Below, one piece after another: positions 18,107 through 28,139 of a stretch of 64,000 bases of DNA. Each line of letters begins with the position of its first letter. Position 1 is the stretch's first letter. Below the pieces are notes generated by a model. That model saw nothing but the letters and a program-made list of their open reading frames with translations. It was not told the DNA's origin and searched no databases. The DNA is from Vibrio tasmaniensis (GTDB lineage: Bacteria > Pseudomonadota > Gammaproteobacteria > Enterobacterales > Vibrionaceae): positions 2,294,001 through 2,358,000 of the forward strand of contig NZ_AP025510.1 of the NCBI RefSeq assembly GCF_024347635.1, read 5' to 3'. The translations under genes and the position numbers were made by a program.

Positions 18107-18979
18107 TTACCAACCCGTGATTTCACGTAGGCCTTTACCGATGTCCGCAAGAGACTTAACAGTCTTAACGCCTGCTGCTTCCAGTGCTGCGAATTTATCT
18201 TCAGCAGTACCTTTACCGCCAGAGATGATTGCGCCAGCGTGGCCCATACGTTTGCCCGGAGGAGCAGTCACACCAGCGATGTAAGATACAACTGGCTTAG
18301 TTACGTTTGCTTTAATGAACTCAGCTGCTTCTTCTTCCGCAGTACCACCGATTTCACCAATCATTACGATTGCTTCAGTTTCTGGGTCTTCTTGGAAAAG
18401 TTTTAGGATATCAATGAAGTTTGAACCTGGAATAGGGTCACCACCGATACCAACACATGTAGACTGACCAAAGCCTTCATCTGTTGTTTGCTTAACTGCT
18501 TCGTACGTCAGAGTACCTGAACGAGATACGATACCTACTTTACCCTTCTTGTGGATATGGCCAGGCATGATACCAATCTTACATTCGTCTGGAGTGATAA
18601 GACCTGGACAGTTAGGACCGATCATGCGAACGCCAGTTTCTTCTAGCTTCACTTTAACGTCGATCATATCTGTAGTAGGGATACCTTCAGTGATCGTTAC
18701 GATCAGTTCGATACCTGCATCAATCGCTTCTAGGATTGCATCTTTACAGAAAGGTGCTGGTACGTAGATAACTGTTGCTGTTGCGCCAGTCGCTTCTACT
18801 GCTTCACGTACTGTGTTGAATACTGGAAGGCCTAGGTGAGTTTGACCACCTTTACCAGGTGAAACACCACCAACCATTTGCGTACCGTATGCGATAGCTT
18901 GGTCTGAGTGGAATGTACCTTGACCGCCAGTGAAACCCTGACAGATTACTTTAGTGTCTTTGTTAATTAATACAGACAT
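18107..18979 (-). CDS. sucD: Succinyl-CoA synthetase alpha subunit
   Basis: SucD with SucC interconverts succinyl-CoA and succinate with nucleotide phosphorylation in the TCA cycle. The CoA-binding region [16 protein letters not shown] is at residues 14-29, and the phosphorylated histidine lies in [12 protein letters not shown] near residue 246. At 290 residues it is standard length. It is the last gene of the sdh-suc operon; its ATG shares an A with the sucC TAA. Confidence 0.97.
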   Translation of the reverse strand: MSVLINKDTKVICQGFTGGQGTFHSDQAIAYGTQMVGGVSPGKGGQTHLGLPVFNTVREAVEATGATATVIYVPAPFCKDAILEAIDAGIELIVTITEGIPTTDMIDVKVKLEETGVRMIGPNCPGLITPDECKIGIMPGHIHKKGKVGIVSRSGTLTYEAVKQTTDEGFGQSTCVGIGGDPIPGSNFIDILKLFQEDPETEAIVMIGEIGGTAEEEAAEFIKANVTKPVVSYIAGVTAPPGKRMGHAGAIISGGKGTAEDKFAALEAAGVKTVKSLADIGKGLREITGW

Positions 18980-20145
18980 TATTTAGCCTCCGCAGCAGCA
19001 ACAACTTTCTGAGCAGCATCTGTTAGAGATACAGCAGCAATGATATCAACATCAGAATTAGCAAGTACTTCGCGACCTAGGTCTGCGTTTGTACCTTCTA
19101 GACGAACAACTACTGGAACTGTTACGCCTACTTCTTTAACTGCACCGATAATACCTTCAGCGATCATGTCACAACGAACGATGCCACCGAAAATGTTTAC
19201 GAGTACTGCTTTAACATTGTCATCAGAAAGGATTATCTTGAATGCTTCAGCTACACGCTCTTTTGTCGCGCCGCCGCCTACATCAAGGAAGTTTGCTGGC
19301 TTGCCGCCGTGTAGGTTTACGATATCCATCGTACCCATCGCAAGGCCTGCACCGTTAACCATACAGCCAACGTTGCCATCAAGTGCTACGTAGTTCAGTT
19401 CCCACTGAGCTGCGTGCGCTTCACGCTCGTCTTCTTGTGAAGGATCGTGCATTTCACGAAGCTTTGGCTGACGGTACATTGCGTTTGAGTCAATGTTGAT
19501 CTTGCCGTCTAGACAAAGCAGGTTGCCTTCGCCGGTAATTACAAGCGGGTTGATTTCTAGTAGAGCTAGGTCGTACTGAGAGAACATTTGGCCAAGACCC
19601 ATGAAGATCTTAACGAACTGTTTAATTTGATCGCCAACTAGACCAAGTTTGAACGCAAGTTCACGGCCTTGGTAAGCTTGAGGGCCCACTAGAGGATCGA
19701 TCGCTGATTGGTGAATCAACTCTGGAGTTTCTTCAGCGATTTTCTCAATGTCCACACCGCCTTCAGTTGACGCCATGAATACAATTTTGCGCGTTGCACG
19801 GTCAACAACAGCACCTAGGTAAAGTTCGTTAGCAATGTTCGATGCTTCTTCAACTAGGATCTTTGTTACAGGTTGACCATTAGCGTCTGTTTGGTAAGTC
19901 ACTAGGTTTTTACCTAGCCACTTTTGTGCAAACTCTTTAACGCCTTCTTTAGTGTCATGTAGCTCTACGCCGCCCGCTTTACCGCGACCACCAGCGTGCA
20001 CTTGACACTTAACGACTTTCTTGGCTGTACTGATACGGCCTGCAGCTTCGAAAGCTTCTTGTGCTGTATCACATGCGAAACCTTCTGGTACAGGCAAACC
20101 GAATTCTGCAAACAGCTGTTTGGCTTGGTATTCATGCAAATTCAT
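18979..20145 (-). CDS. sucC: Succinyl-CoA synthetase beta subunit
   Basis: SucC carries the ATP-grasp nucleotide-binding domain and the succinate site of succinyl-CoA synthetase. The N-terminus [20 protein letters not shown] and the [15 protein letters not shown] segment (residues ~46-60) are diagnostic. [10 protein letters not shown] and FGGIVRCD complete the metal and dimer-contact sites. At 388 residues it is full length. It overlaps sucD by 1 bp. A 206-bp gap with a stem-loop separates it from sucB. Confidence 0.97.
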   Translation of the reverse strand: MNLHEYQAKQLFAEFGLPVPEGFACDTAQEAFEAAGRISTAKKVVKCQVHAGGRGKAGGVELHDTKEGVKEFAQKWLGKNLVTYQTDANGQPVTKILVEEASNIANELYLGAVVDRATRKIVFMASTEGGVDIEKIAEETPELIHQSAIDPLVGPQAYQGRELAFKLGLVGDQIKQFVKIFMGLGQMFSQYDLALLEINPLVITGEGNLLCLDGKINIDSNAMYRQPKLREMHDPSQEDEREAHAAQWELNYVALDGNVGCMVNGAGLAMGTMDIVNLHGGKPANFLDVGGGATKERVAEAFKIILSDDNVKAVLVNIFGGIVRCDMIAEGIIGAVKEVGVTVPVVVRLEGTNADLGREVLANSDVDIIAAVSLTDAAQKVVAAAEAK

Positions 20146-20312
20146 TTTGATATTCCGTTTATTTTCCCTTAAGGGATTATTATTTCCATAACGACACAGT
20201 TTCCTGTGGTACGTCTGTAGGGTCTTCTCAAATCAACTGCTGTCCATTTTCTAATGGCTTTACAGTTCAATTGAAGGCCAGACGTTGAGCAGCCTAGCCT
20301 TTGAAACTTTTT

Positions 20313-20341
20313 ACGTCTAGCTAACTGGGTTAACTAGACGT
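20313..20341. other. Stem-loop in the sucB-sucC intergenic region
   Basis: ACGTCTAG pairs with CTAGACGT, extended after one mismatch by TAAC/GTTA, within the 206-bp gap. On the operon strand no T-tract follows, so it is more likely an RNA processing or stability element than a terminator. Confidence 0.5.
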
Positions 20342-20351
20342 TTTAGAGATA

Positions 20352-21560
20352 CTAAACGTCTAATAGCAGACGTGCAGGATCTTCTAGAAGCTCTTTGATT
20401 GTCACTAGGAAGCCAACTGATTCACGGCCATCGATTAGACGGTGATCGTAAGAAAGCGCTAGGTACATCATTGGTAAGATCTCAACCTTGCCATCAACAG
20501 CCATTGGACGATCTTGGATTTTGTGCATACCCAAAATTGCCGCTTGAGGCGGGTTGATGATTGGCGTAGACATTAGAGAACCAAATACACCACCGTTCGT
20601 GATAGTGAAGTTACCGCCCATCAGCTCATCAACAGTTAGCTTGCCGTCACGGCCTTTGATTGCTAGCTCTTTGATGCCTTTTTCGATGTCAGCGAAACCT
20701 AGTGTGTCACAGTCTTTCAGTACTGGAGTGACTAGACCACGTGGCGTTGATACTGCCATGCTGATGTCGAAGTAGTTGTGGTAAACGATATCTGTACCAT
20801 CAATAGAAGCGTTAACTTCTGGGAAACGTTTTAGCGCTTCTGTTACTGCCTTCACGTAGAAAGACATGAAACCAAGACGCGTATCATGACGCTTCTCGAA
20901 TTGGTCTTTGTACTGCTTACGAAGGTCCATGATTGGCTTCATGTTCACTTCGTTGAAAGTAGTCAGCATAGCTGTGCTGTTCTTCGCTTCTAGAAGACGG
21001 TTTGCAACTGTCTTACGTAGGCGAGTCATAGGCACGCGTTTTTGGCTACGAGCCGCTGCTGGCGCTTCAACTGCTGGTGCAGAGGCTGCTGCCGGAGCCG
21101 CTTTCGCTGCTGCAAGGTGTGCGTCAATGTCTTCACGAGTAATACGACCACCAACACCAGTGCCTTTAACGTCAGCTGGTTGTAGGTTGTGCTCTGCAAG
21201 AAGACGACGAACAGCAGGGCTTAGTGCGTCGTTGCTTTCTTCTGTAAGTGCCGCTTTGTGGCGCTTATCAGGAGAAGCTTCTGTATCTTCAGTCGTGTCT
21301 TTCGTTGGTTCACCAGCGACAGCACCAGGTTTGATTTTCGCTAGAAGCTGCTTAGAAAGTACCGTAGCACCCTCTTCTTCAATGATAGCTTCTAGAACAC
21401 CCGCTTCAGGAGCCGGTACTTCTAGAACAACTTTATCTGTTTCGATATCTACAATGACTTCATCACGTGCAACCGCTTCGCCCGGTTTTTTGTGCCAAGT
21501 CGCAACTGTTGCATCAGCCACAGATTCAGGTAAATCTGGAACCAGAATTTCAATTGTCAT
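20352..21560 (-). CDS. sucB: 2-oxoglutarate dehydrogenase E2 (dihydrolipoyl succinyltransferase)
   Basis: SucB forms the core of the 2-oxoglutarate dehydrogenase complex and transfers succinyl groups to CoA. A single lipoyl domain (residues 1-76, lipoyl Lys in [10 protein letters not shown] near 43) is followed by a linker, the peripheral-subunit binding domain ([21 protein letters not shown] near residue 113) with an Ala/Pro linker, and the catalytic domain ending with [11 protein letters not shown], which holds the active His and Asp. At 402 residues it is standard. It lies 21 bp downstream of sucA. Confidence 0.97.
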   Translation of the reverse strand: MTIEILVPDLPESVADATVATWHKKPGEAVARDEVIVDIETDKVVLEVPAPEAGVLEAIIEEEGATVLSKQLLAKIKPGAVAGEPTKDTTEDTEASPDKRHKAALTEESNDALSPAVRRLLAEHNLQPADVKGTGVGGRITREDIDAHLAAAKAAPAAASAPAVEAPAAARSQKRVPMTRLRKTVANRLLEAKNSTAMLTTFNEVNMKPIMDLRKQYKDQFEKRHDTRLGFMSFYVKAVTEALKRFPEVNASIDGTDIVYHNYFDISMAVSTPRGLVTPVLKDCDTLGFADIEKGIKELAIKGRDGKLTVDELMGGNFTITNGGVFGSLMSTPIINPPQAAILGMHKIQDRPMAVDGKVEILPMMYLALSYDHRLIDGRESVGFLVTIKELLEDPARLLLDV

Positions 21561-21581
21561 GTGCGTATTTTCCTTTTACTT

Positions 21582-24401
21582 CTAGTTCTTAAGTAGGGTC
21601 AAAGCGTCGTCAACTAACGCTTTTTGTTGTTTCAAGTGTACCGACATATAGCCAACAGCTGGTGATGCTGATGCAGGACGACCTGCGTATTGAATATCAG
21701 CACCTACTGGGATAGCAGCTCGGAAATTATGTTGGCTACTGTACCAAGCACCTTGGTTTTGTGGCTCTTCTTGACACCAAACGTAATCGACTACATTTGT
21801 GTATTGAGCGATTGCAGCTCTCACGTCCTCGTAAGGGAACGGGTAAAGTTGCTCAATACGTACAATAGCGACATCGTCTTGCTCGTTCTTGCGTCTTTGG
21901 TCAAGGAGGTCAAAGTAAACCTTACCTGAACAGAACACGACGCGTTTTACGTTCTCAGGAGCCAGATCATCAATTTCTGCGATAGCTGGTTGGAACGTAC
22001 CTTCTGCCAAATCTTCAAGAGAAGACGTACACAGAGGGTGACGGAGCAATGACTTAGGTGACATTACAATCAGTGGACGACGCATTGGTCTAACGACCTG
22101 ACGACGAATCATGTGGTAAACCTGTGCTGGCGTTGAAGGAACAACAACCTGCATGTTTTGTTCAGCACATAACTGAAGGTAACGTTCAAGACGAGCAGAA
22201 GAGTGCTCAGGGCCTTGACCTTCATAACCGTGAGGAAGCAGCATTGTTAGGCCACATAAACGCGCCCACTTTTGCTCACCTGACGAGATAAATTGGTCAA
22301 TAACAACTTGAGCACCGTTTGCGAAGTCACCAAATTGTGCTTCCCAAAGGGTTAGACCACTTGGCTCTGCTGTCGCATAACCATACTCAAATGCGAGTAC
22401 CGCTTCTTCAGATAACACAGAGTCAAACACTTGGAATGGCCCTTGTTTATCATGAATGTTCGCAAGAGGAACATACGTGCTTGCATCTGATTGATTGTGC
22501 AGTACTGAGTGACGGTGGAAGAACGTACCACGACCTGAATCTTGGCCAGAGATACGAATACGCTTACCGTCATCAACAAGTGTTGCGTAAGCCAGAGTCT
22601 CAGCCATACCCCAATCGACTTGTTTCTCACCATTCACCATGGCAGTGCGATCGTTGTACAGTTTATTTACTCGGCTTTGCAGCTTGTGGCTGTCTGGGTA
22701 TTGGCAAAGTTTAGTACCAAGCTCTTTCAGGCGCTCGATATCAATTTTGTTATCCCACTCGATGTTCCAATCGTGACCTAGGTAAGGAGACCAGTCCACA
22801 GAGTGAAGTGCCATTGGACGCCACTCTTTAACCACAACTTCACCGTGATCAAGTGCATCACGATATTCGTTAACGAGTTGAGTTGCTGTATCAATACCAA
22901 ACTCACCGCGCTCCATTAGCACGTCAGCGTAAAGCTTACGTGGCGTTGGGTGCTTTTTGATTTTTTGGTACATCAAAGGCTGTGTTGCATTCGGCTCATC
23001 GGCTTCGTTGTGACCGTGGCGACGGTAACAAACCAAATCAATAACAACATCACGCTTAAACGTATTACGGTAATCCAATGCAAGACGCGCTACGAACGCA
23101 ACCGCTTCTGGATCATCAGAGTTAACGTGGAAAATCGGAGCCTGAACCATCTTCGCGATATCTGTACAGTACATCGTAGAACGTGTATCGCGAGGGTTAG
23201 ACGTTGTAAAACCAACTTGGTTGTTTACAACGATACGAACCGTACCACCAACACAGAAACCACGGGCTTGAGACATGTTAAACGTCTCTTGCACTACGCC
23301 CTGACCAGCGATAGCTGAATCACCGTGGATAGTAATTGGAAGTACACGGCTGCCGTCTTTATCGTCTAAACGATCTTGGCGAGCACGTACTGAGCCGATA
23401 ACTACCGGGTTTACGATTTCTAAGTGAGATGGGTTAAATGCAAGTGCTAAGTGAACGTTGCCGCCTGGTGTTGCGAAATCCGCAGAGAAACCTTGGTGGT
23501 ATTTCACATCACCAGTACCCCATGAATCATCGCTGTGCTTGCCCGCAAATTCGTCAAACAGGTCTTGTGGCTTTTTACCAAGCACATTGACCAGCATGTT
23601 TAGACGACCACGGTGAGCCATACCAACAACAACTTCACGCATGCCTTGTCCACCTGCATGACGAATGATTTCTTTCGTCATTGGGATAAGAGCATCACCA
23701 CCTTCCAAAGAGAAGCGTTTTGCACCAGGGAATTTAGCACCAAGATAGCGCTCAAGACCTTCTGCAGCCGTTAGCTCTTCTAGGAAAGCTTGCTTTTCTT
23801 CTTTGTTGAAAGACGGTTGACCTGATACAGACTCTAAACGTTGTTGGATCCAACGCTTTTGTTCTGTATTAGTCATGTGCATGTATTCAGCACCAATCGA
23901 ACCACAATAAGTTTGCTTTAGAGATTTGTAGAGATCTTTAAGCACCATCGTCTCTTGGCCAATGGCGTAAGAGCCGACGTTAAACGTCTCGTTGAGGTCT
24001 TCTTCGGTAAGAGTGTGGAAAGAAGGGTCCAGTTCAGCGACTGTATCTCTTTCCCATAAACCTAGGGGGTCTAGATTTGCTGATTGATGCCCTCGGAATC
24101 GATAAGCATTAATAAGTTGCAGAACCTTTACTTGTTTCGCATCGACATCTGGATCACTAACTTGGACACTGTAATGCTTTGTTTCTTGAGCGAGTCGACG
24201 GAAGTATTCACGAACACGAGAGTGTGGTTGTTCCACCGCTTCTGAAGCTTGCACAGGCAGTTCTTCAAAAACGCTTCTCCATTCGTCACTTACCGAATCG
24301 GGGTCACTAAGATACAGTTCATAGAGTTCTTCTACGTACGTTGCATTGGCGCCAGCCAAGTGTGAAGACTCGAGCCATGCCTTCATCACGCCGTTGTGCA
24401 T
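21582..24401 (-). CDS. sucA: 2-oxoglutarate dehydrogenase E1
   Basis: SucA is the thiamine-diphosphate-dependent decarboxylase of the 2-oxoglutarate dehydrogenase complex. The family N-terminus (MKAWLESSHLAGANATYVEE from residue 6), the active-site region VVGMAHRGRLNML and IHGDSAIAGQGVVQE, and the thiamine motif region through RRHGHNEADEP are present. At 939 residues it is close to E. coli (933). ATG at 24401 follows AAGGGA by 6 nt. A terminator-like hairpin sits in the 97-bp gap after sdhB, so sucA may also have its own promoter. Confidence 0.97.
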   Translation of the reverse strand: MHNGVMKAWLESSHLAGANATYVEELYELYLSDPDSVSDEWRSVFEELPVQASEAVEQPHSRVREYFRRLAQETKHYSVQVSDPDVDAKQVKVLQLINAYRFRGHQSANLDPLGLWERDTVAELDPSFHTLTEEDLNETFNVGSYAIGQETMVLKDLYKSLKQTYCGSIGAEYMHMTNTEQKRWIQQRLESVSGQPSFNKEEKQAFLEELTAAEGLERYLGAKFPGAKRFSLEGGDALIPMTKEIIRHAGGQGMREVVVGMAHRGRLNMLVNVLGKKPQDLFDEFAGKHSDDSWGTGDVKYHQGFSADFATPGGNVHLALAFNPSHLEIVNPVVIGSVRARQDRLDDKDGSRVLPITIHGDSAIAGQGVVQETFNMSQARGFCVGGTVRIVVNNQVGFTTSNPRDTRSTMYCTDIAKMVQAPIFHVNSDDPEAVAFVARLALDYRNTFKRDVVIDLVCYRRHGHNEADEPNATQPLMYQKIKKHPTPRKLYADVLMERGEFGIDTATQLVNEYRDALDHGEVVVKEWRPMALHSVDWSPYLGHDWNIEWDNKIDIERLKELGTKLCQYPDSHKLQSRVNKLYNDRTAMVNGEKQVDWGMAETLAYATLVDDGKRIRISGQDSGRGTFFHRHSVLHNQSDASTYVPLANIHDKQGPFQVFDSVLSEEAVLAFEYGYATAEPSGLTLWEAQFGDFANGAQVVIDQFISSGEQKWARLCGLTMLLPHGYEGQGPEHSSARLERYLQLCAEQNMQVVVPSTPAQVYHMIRRQVVRPMRRPLIVMSPKSLLRHPLCTSSLEDLAEGTFQPAIAEIDDLAPENVKRVVFCSGKVYFDLLDQRRKNEQDDVAIVRIEQLYPFPYEDVRAAIAQYTNVVDYVWCQEEPQNQGAWYSSQHNFRAAIPVGADIQYAGRPASASPAVGYMSVHLKQQKALVDDALTLLKN

Positions 24402-24454
24402 ATTTTCCCTTAACCAGTAGTTTTCACGTTTGCTGCGGTCTATGCCGAGCTATT

Positions 24455-24484
24455 AAAAGGCCGCCCCAAAACTTCTAGGGCGGC
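24455..24484 (-). terminator. Terminator-like hairpin between sdhB and sucA
   Basis: On the minus strand GCCGCCC pairs with GGGCGGC around an 11-nt loop and is followed by CTTTTAA. It begins 15 bp past the sdhB stop and could reduce read-through from sdhCDAB into sucABCD. Confidence 0.7.
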
Positions 24485-24498
24485 AATTTTTATATCAC

Positions 24499-25212
24499 TT
24501 AAACCGAACGATTCACTAGCATGGTCTTAATGTGACCAATCGCTTTCGTCGGATTTAATCCCTTAGGACAAACACTTACACAATTCATTATGCCATGGCA
24601 ACGAAAAACGCTAAATGCATCATCAAGATCGGACAGACGTTCGTCTGTCGCCGTATCTCGGCTATCTATTAGCCAACGGTATGCTGCAAGTAGGCCAGCT
24701 GGTCCGATGAACTTATCTGGATTCCACCAGAATGATGGGCATGAAGTCGTACAACATGCACACATAATACATTCATACAAACCATCTAAATGAGCTCGCT
24801 CATCAGGGCTTTGTAGGTTTTCACGAGCCGGTGGCACATTGCCATCAGACACTAAGAACGGCTTAACTTTTTCGTAGTTATCGTAGAACTGAGTCATGTC
24901 TACGATTAAATCACGCACAACAGGCAAACCTGGAAGTGGGCGGATTACGATCTTATCTTGGCCAGAAAGTGCAGACAGTGGCGTGATACACGCCAATCCG
25001 TTTTTACCATTCATGTTCAAACCATCAGAACCACATACACCTTCACGGCATGAGCGACGGAATGAAATCGTTGGATCTTGCTCTTTCAAAAGAATAAGCG
25101 CGTCCAAAAGCATCATGTCAGAACCTTCTTCCACCTCTAGGGTGTACTCTTTCATGTAAGGCTTCTGGTCCACATCTGGGTTGTAACGGTATAAAGAGAA
25201 ATTCAGTTTCAT
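24499..25212 (-). CDS. sdhB: Succinate dehydrogenase iron-sulfur subunit
   Basis: SdhB passes electrons from SdhA flavin to quinone through three Fe-S clusters. The 2Fe-2S motif is SCREGVCGSDGLNMNGKNGLAC, read as C-x4-C-x2-D then C. The 4Fe-4S and 3Fe-4S ligands are CIMCACCTTSCP and CHGIMNCVSVCPKG. Two ATGs exist, at 25218 and 25212. AAGGAG at 25221-25226 is 2 nt from the first but 8 nt from the second, so I use 25212 (237 residues, MKLNFSLYRYNPDV), which also matches the E. coli N-terminus. The Shine-Dalgarno overlaps the sdhA stop. Confidence 0.96.
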   Translation of the reverse strand: MKLNFSLYRYNPDVDQKPYMKEYTLEVEEGSDMMLLDALILLKEQDPTISFRRSCREGVCGSDGLNMNGKNGLACITPLSALSGQDKIVIRPLPGLPVVRDLIVDMTQFYDNYEKVKPFLVSDGNVPPARENLQSPDERAHLDGLYECIMCACCTTSCPSFWWNPDKFIGPAGLLAAYRWLIDSRDTATDERLSDLDDAFSVFRCHGIMNCVSVCPKGLNPTKAIGHIKTMLVNRSV

Positions 25213-25224
25213 GGTCATATCTCC

Positions 25225-26991
25225 TTAGTACGTACGTGCTTTCGGCGGGAATGCTTCACGATGGATAGGTTCCATGTTCACGCCACGCTTAGTCATACTT
25301 TCTGATTCAGGGTTGTACAGTGAATGGCATAGCCATTGCTCATCATCACGATCTGGGAAGTCGAAACGAGCATGCGCTCCACGACTCTCTGTACGGAAGT
25401 TTGCTGCAACCGCGGTTGCAAATGCCGTTTCCATCAAGTTTTCAAGCTCTAAACACTCAATACGTTGCGTGTTGAACTCAGTCGACTTGTCTGAAAGGTG
25501 TGCATTTTTAAGACGCTCACGAATCACTTTAAGCTCTTCTAAGCCGTCAGCCATCGCTTTACCTTCACGGAATACAGAGAAGTTGTTCTGCATACATTGC
25601 TGAAGATCTTTACGAATTACCGCAGGGTCTTCACCGTCAGTACTGTTTTCCCAACGATTGTAGCGCTCTAGTGAACGTTCAATGTCGGCTTCAGTTGCAG
25701 GTTTTGCTTCAGCTTGCTTGTTCAAAGTCTCACCAAGGTGAAGACCTGTCGCACGACCGAATACAACCAAATCAAGTAGCGAGTTGCCACCTAGACGGTT
25801 TGCACCGTGTACTGATACTGAAGCGATTTCGCCACAAGCGAATAGACCTTGAATTTCAACGTCTGTACCGTCTTCAGTTTGTTTAATTGCTTGACCAGAA
25901 ACCTGTGTTGGAACACCACCCATCATGTAGTGACACGTTGGGATTACAGGAATAGGTTCTTTAACAGGATCAACGTGAGCGAACGTACGAGAAAGCTCAC
26001 ATACACCCGGCAGACGAGACTCAAGCGTCTCTTTACCTAGGTGATCAAGTTTCAGCTTGATGTGTGGACCCCATGGACCATCACAACCACGACCTTCACG
26101 AATCTCAACCATCATCGAACGAGCTACAACATCACGACCCGCTAAATCTTTAGCATTCGGAGCATAACGTTCCATGAAGCGCTCGCCGTCTTTATTGAGA
26201 AGGTAACCACCTTCACCACGACAACCTTCTGTTACCAAAACACCTGCGCCAGCGATACCCGTTGGGTGGAACTGCCACATTTCGATGTCTTGCATTGGAA
26301 CGCCAGCACGAATCGCCATGCCAACACCGTCACCAGTATTGATGTGTGCGTTGGTTGTAGAAGCGTAAATACGACCAGCACCACCAGTAGCAAGGATTGT
26401 TGCCTTCGCTTTGAAGTAGCAAACCTCACCCGTCTCCATACAAAGCGCGGTAGTACCTAAGATTGCACCATCTTCGTTTTTAACAAGATCCAGTGCATAC
26501 CACTCAGAGAAAACCGTCGTTTTATGTTTAATGTTTTGTTGGTAAAGCGTGTGTAGCAGTGCGTGACCAGTACGGTCAGCTGCCGCTGCGGTACGAGCCG
26601 CTTGCTCACCACCAAAATTCTTAGATTGGCCACCAAACGGACGTTGGTAAATACTGCCGTTATCAAAACGAGAAAATGGAAGACCCATTTTTTCTAATTC
26701 GATAACCGACTCAGGGCCATTTTTACACATGTATTCGATAGCATCTTGGTCGCCGATGTAATCGGAACCTTTAACCGTATCGTACATGTGTTGTTCCCAG
26801 TGATCTTCATGCGCATTACCAAGAGCAACGGTGATACCACCTTGCGCAGATACAGTATGAGAACGAGTTGGGAAAACTTTAGAAAGCAACGCACAAGATA
26901 GGCCTTGCTCAGAAATTTGTAGCGCGGCGCGCATACCAGCACCACCAGCGCCAATTACTACAGCATCAAACTCACGAACAGGAATAGTCAC
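25225..26991 (-). CDS. sdhA: Succinate dehydrogenase flavoprotein subunit
   Basis: SdhA oxidises succinate to fumarate using covalently bound FAD. The FAD-binding [11 protein letters not shown] (residues ~14-24) and the covalent-FAD histidine in [11 protein letters not shown] (near 45) are clear. Catalytic residues lie in HPTGIAGAG and [12 protein letters not shown], with [12 protein letters not shown] near residue 395. At 588 residues it is standard. It follows sdhD with no gap and precedes sdhB by 12 bp. Confidence 0.97.
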   Translation of the reverse strand: MTIPVREFDAVVIGAGGAGMRAALQISEQGLSCALLSKVFPTRSHTVSAQGGITVALGNAHEDHWEQHMYDTVKGSDYIGDQDAIEYMCKNGPESVIELEKMGLPFSRFDNGSIYQRPFGGQSKNFGGEQAARTAAAADRTGHALLHTLYQQNIKHKTTVFSEWYALDLVKNEDGAILGTTALCMETGEVCYFKAKATILATGGAGRIYASTTNAHINTGDGVGMAIRAGVPMQDIEMWQFHPTGIAGAGVLVTEGCRGEGGYLLNKDGERFMERYAPNAKDLAGRDVVARSMMVEIREGRGCDGPWGPHIKLKLDHLGKETLESRLPGVCELSRTFAHVDPVKEPIPVIPTCHYMMGGVPTQVSGQAIKQTEDGTDVEIQGLFACGEIASVSVHGANRLGGNSLLDLVVFGRATGLHLGETLNKQAEAKPATEADIERSLERYNRWENSTDGEDPAVIRKDLQQCMQNNFSVFREGKAMADGLEELKVIRERLKNAHLSDKSTEFNTQRIECLELENLMETAFATAVAANFRTESRGAHARFDFPDRDDEQWLCHSLYNPESESMTKRGVNMEPIHREAFPPKARTY

Positions 26992-27339
26992 TTACGCACC
27001 CCACAAAATAAACAGACCAGAGAAGAAATATCCTAGAAGAACCGCAACAACACCGACTTGAAGACCAACGCGCAATTTTGCACATTTGATGTAGTCAGTT
27101 AGTACTTGCCACAAGCCGATCCACGCGTGAACCAAAATTGAAGTAAGTGCTAACATGGTGAAGACTTTAGTGAAGGTACCACCAAAAAATTGCGTCCAAG
27201 ATGCGTAAGAAATATCACCAGAGAAAGCACAGAAGCTCACTAGGTAGATAGTGTAAAGCGTCATAATGATGGCTGTTGCACGAATCAATAGATAATCATG
27301 CACACCATTACGACCAAAAGTAGAAACGTTGTTTACCAT
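26992..27339 (-). CDS. sdhD: Succinate dehydrogenase membrane anchor subunit SdhD
   Basis: SdhD is one of two membrane anchors that bind quinone and haem b. The 115-residue protein has three membrane helices; the histidine in LVHAWIGLWQVLTDY (near residue 71) is the haem-ligand position, and the following D-Y pair is near the quinone pocket. It overlaps sdhC by 7 bp and abuts sdhA. Confidence 0.95.
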   Translation of the reverse strand: MVNNVSTFGRNGVHDYLLIRATAIIMTLYTIYLVSFCAFSGDISYASWTQFFGGTFTKVFTMLALTSILVHAWIGLWQVLTDYIKCAKLRVGLQVGVVAVLLGYFFSGLFILWGA

Positions 27340-27725
27340 ACTAAGATCCCCGCTAGTAGAGACAATACCGCTGTTGCTGCGAATGCAACCTTCGCGCTCT
27401 TAGCGCCAGATTCCAGCTCTTCAAAGTGACCAAGGTCCATAAGAAGGTGACGAATACCACCAGCAATGTGGTAAGCCAAAGCGGTTAAAATGCCCCACAG
27501 AATAAACTTCACGAAGAAACCGTCGACAATGTCGCTAGCTTCCATAAAGCCTACAGGGGAAGAGAGGGAAATGGATAGTAACCAAAGCAGAATTCCGATC
27601 GCAACAAAAGTAATCACCCCAGACACACGGTGTAGGATGGAAGCTATTGCTGTGATAGGAAAGTGGATGGTCTGTAAATCTAAATTAACAGGTCTTGTCT
27701 TTCTTTCTTTCACGGGCTCGCTCAC
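27333..27725 (-). CDS. sdhC: Succinate dehydrogenase cytochrome b556 subunit SdhC
   Basis: SdhC is the cytochrome b556 anchor. The conserved start RPVNLDLQTIHFPITAIASILHRVSG includes the quinone-site Ser and Arg, and the haem ligand is in YHIAGGIRHLLMDLGH near residue 85. Three membrane helices are visible over 130 residues. It is the first gene of the sdhCDAB-sucABCD run; its promoter lies in the 414-bp divergent region with gltA. Confidence 0.95.
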   Translation of the reverse strand: MSEPVKERKTRPVNLDLQTIHFPITAIASILHRVSGVITFVAIGILLWLLSISLSSPVGFMEASDIVDGFFVKFILWGILTALAYHIAGGIRHLLMDLGHFEELESGAKSAKVAFAATAVLSLLAGILVW

Positions 27726-28139
27726 TCAGCTCCATTGAGCATGATGGTCATTAAATAACCTTATGTATTGTTATGGACAAAATTTGATTGCAAACCCTCA
27801 AAATTTAACATTAACTTAACAAATAACGTAAGTTGAGCCTTAGATAATTGTAAAATAATTGTTAATAACCAGGTTTCCGAAGACACCTCACATTTCTTCT
27901 TAGCCTTGCATTTATAAGGTTTTAACCAAACTTTTCAGCGCCACTATACGGCTGGCAACATTCTAATACAATTGATGCAACAAATAATGCTACACAGCAC
28001 AGACTTTTAACGAATTTAATGTAAAAAACACTAACAAGTGCACACAAAGCTGCAGAAAAATTGACTTTCTGACGTAAGACCAGTAAAAAAATGGCACATA
28101 AACATCCTGGACGGATTAATAATAACAAAGGAGATTGTT
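27726..28139. promoter_or_regulatory. Divergent sdhC/gltA control region
   Basis: This 414-bp AT-rich region separates the two oppositely transcribed TCA units. It contains three TTAAC repeats (27805-27820) and several more TTAA-containing words such as aattgttaataacc near 27857. I see no small gene or structured RNA in it. Confidence 0.6.
27805..27820 (-). promoter_or_regulatory. ArcA-like direct repeats
   Basis: TTAAC occurs at 27805, 27811 and 27816; the first and third are 11 bp apart, the spacing of known ArcA-P direct repeats (GTTAA on the other strand). Repression of sdh and gltA by ArcA is established in E. coli. The site here is a prediction by eye. Confidence 0.5.

Noticed and set aside
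20313..20341. An intrinsic terminator between sucB and sucC
   Set aside because: The operon strand has no T-tract after the stem, and sucC and sucD belong to the same functional unit. I list it only as a stem-loop.
20908..21585. A 225-residue rightward open frame opposite sucB
   Set aside because: It is antisense to a complete, well-matched sucB. Its composition (Ala/Ser/Arg rich) is that expected from reverse reading of the lipoyl-linker region.
22319..22714. A 131-residue rightward open frame opposite sucA
   Set aside because: It is an antisense shadow inside an intact essential-pathway gene, without any family resemblance.
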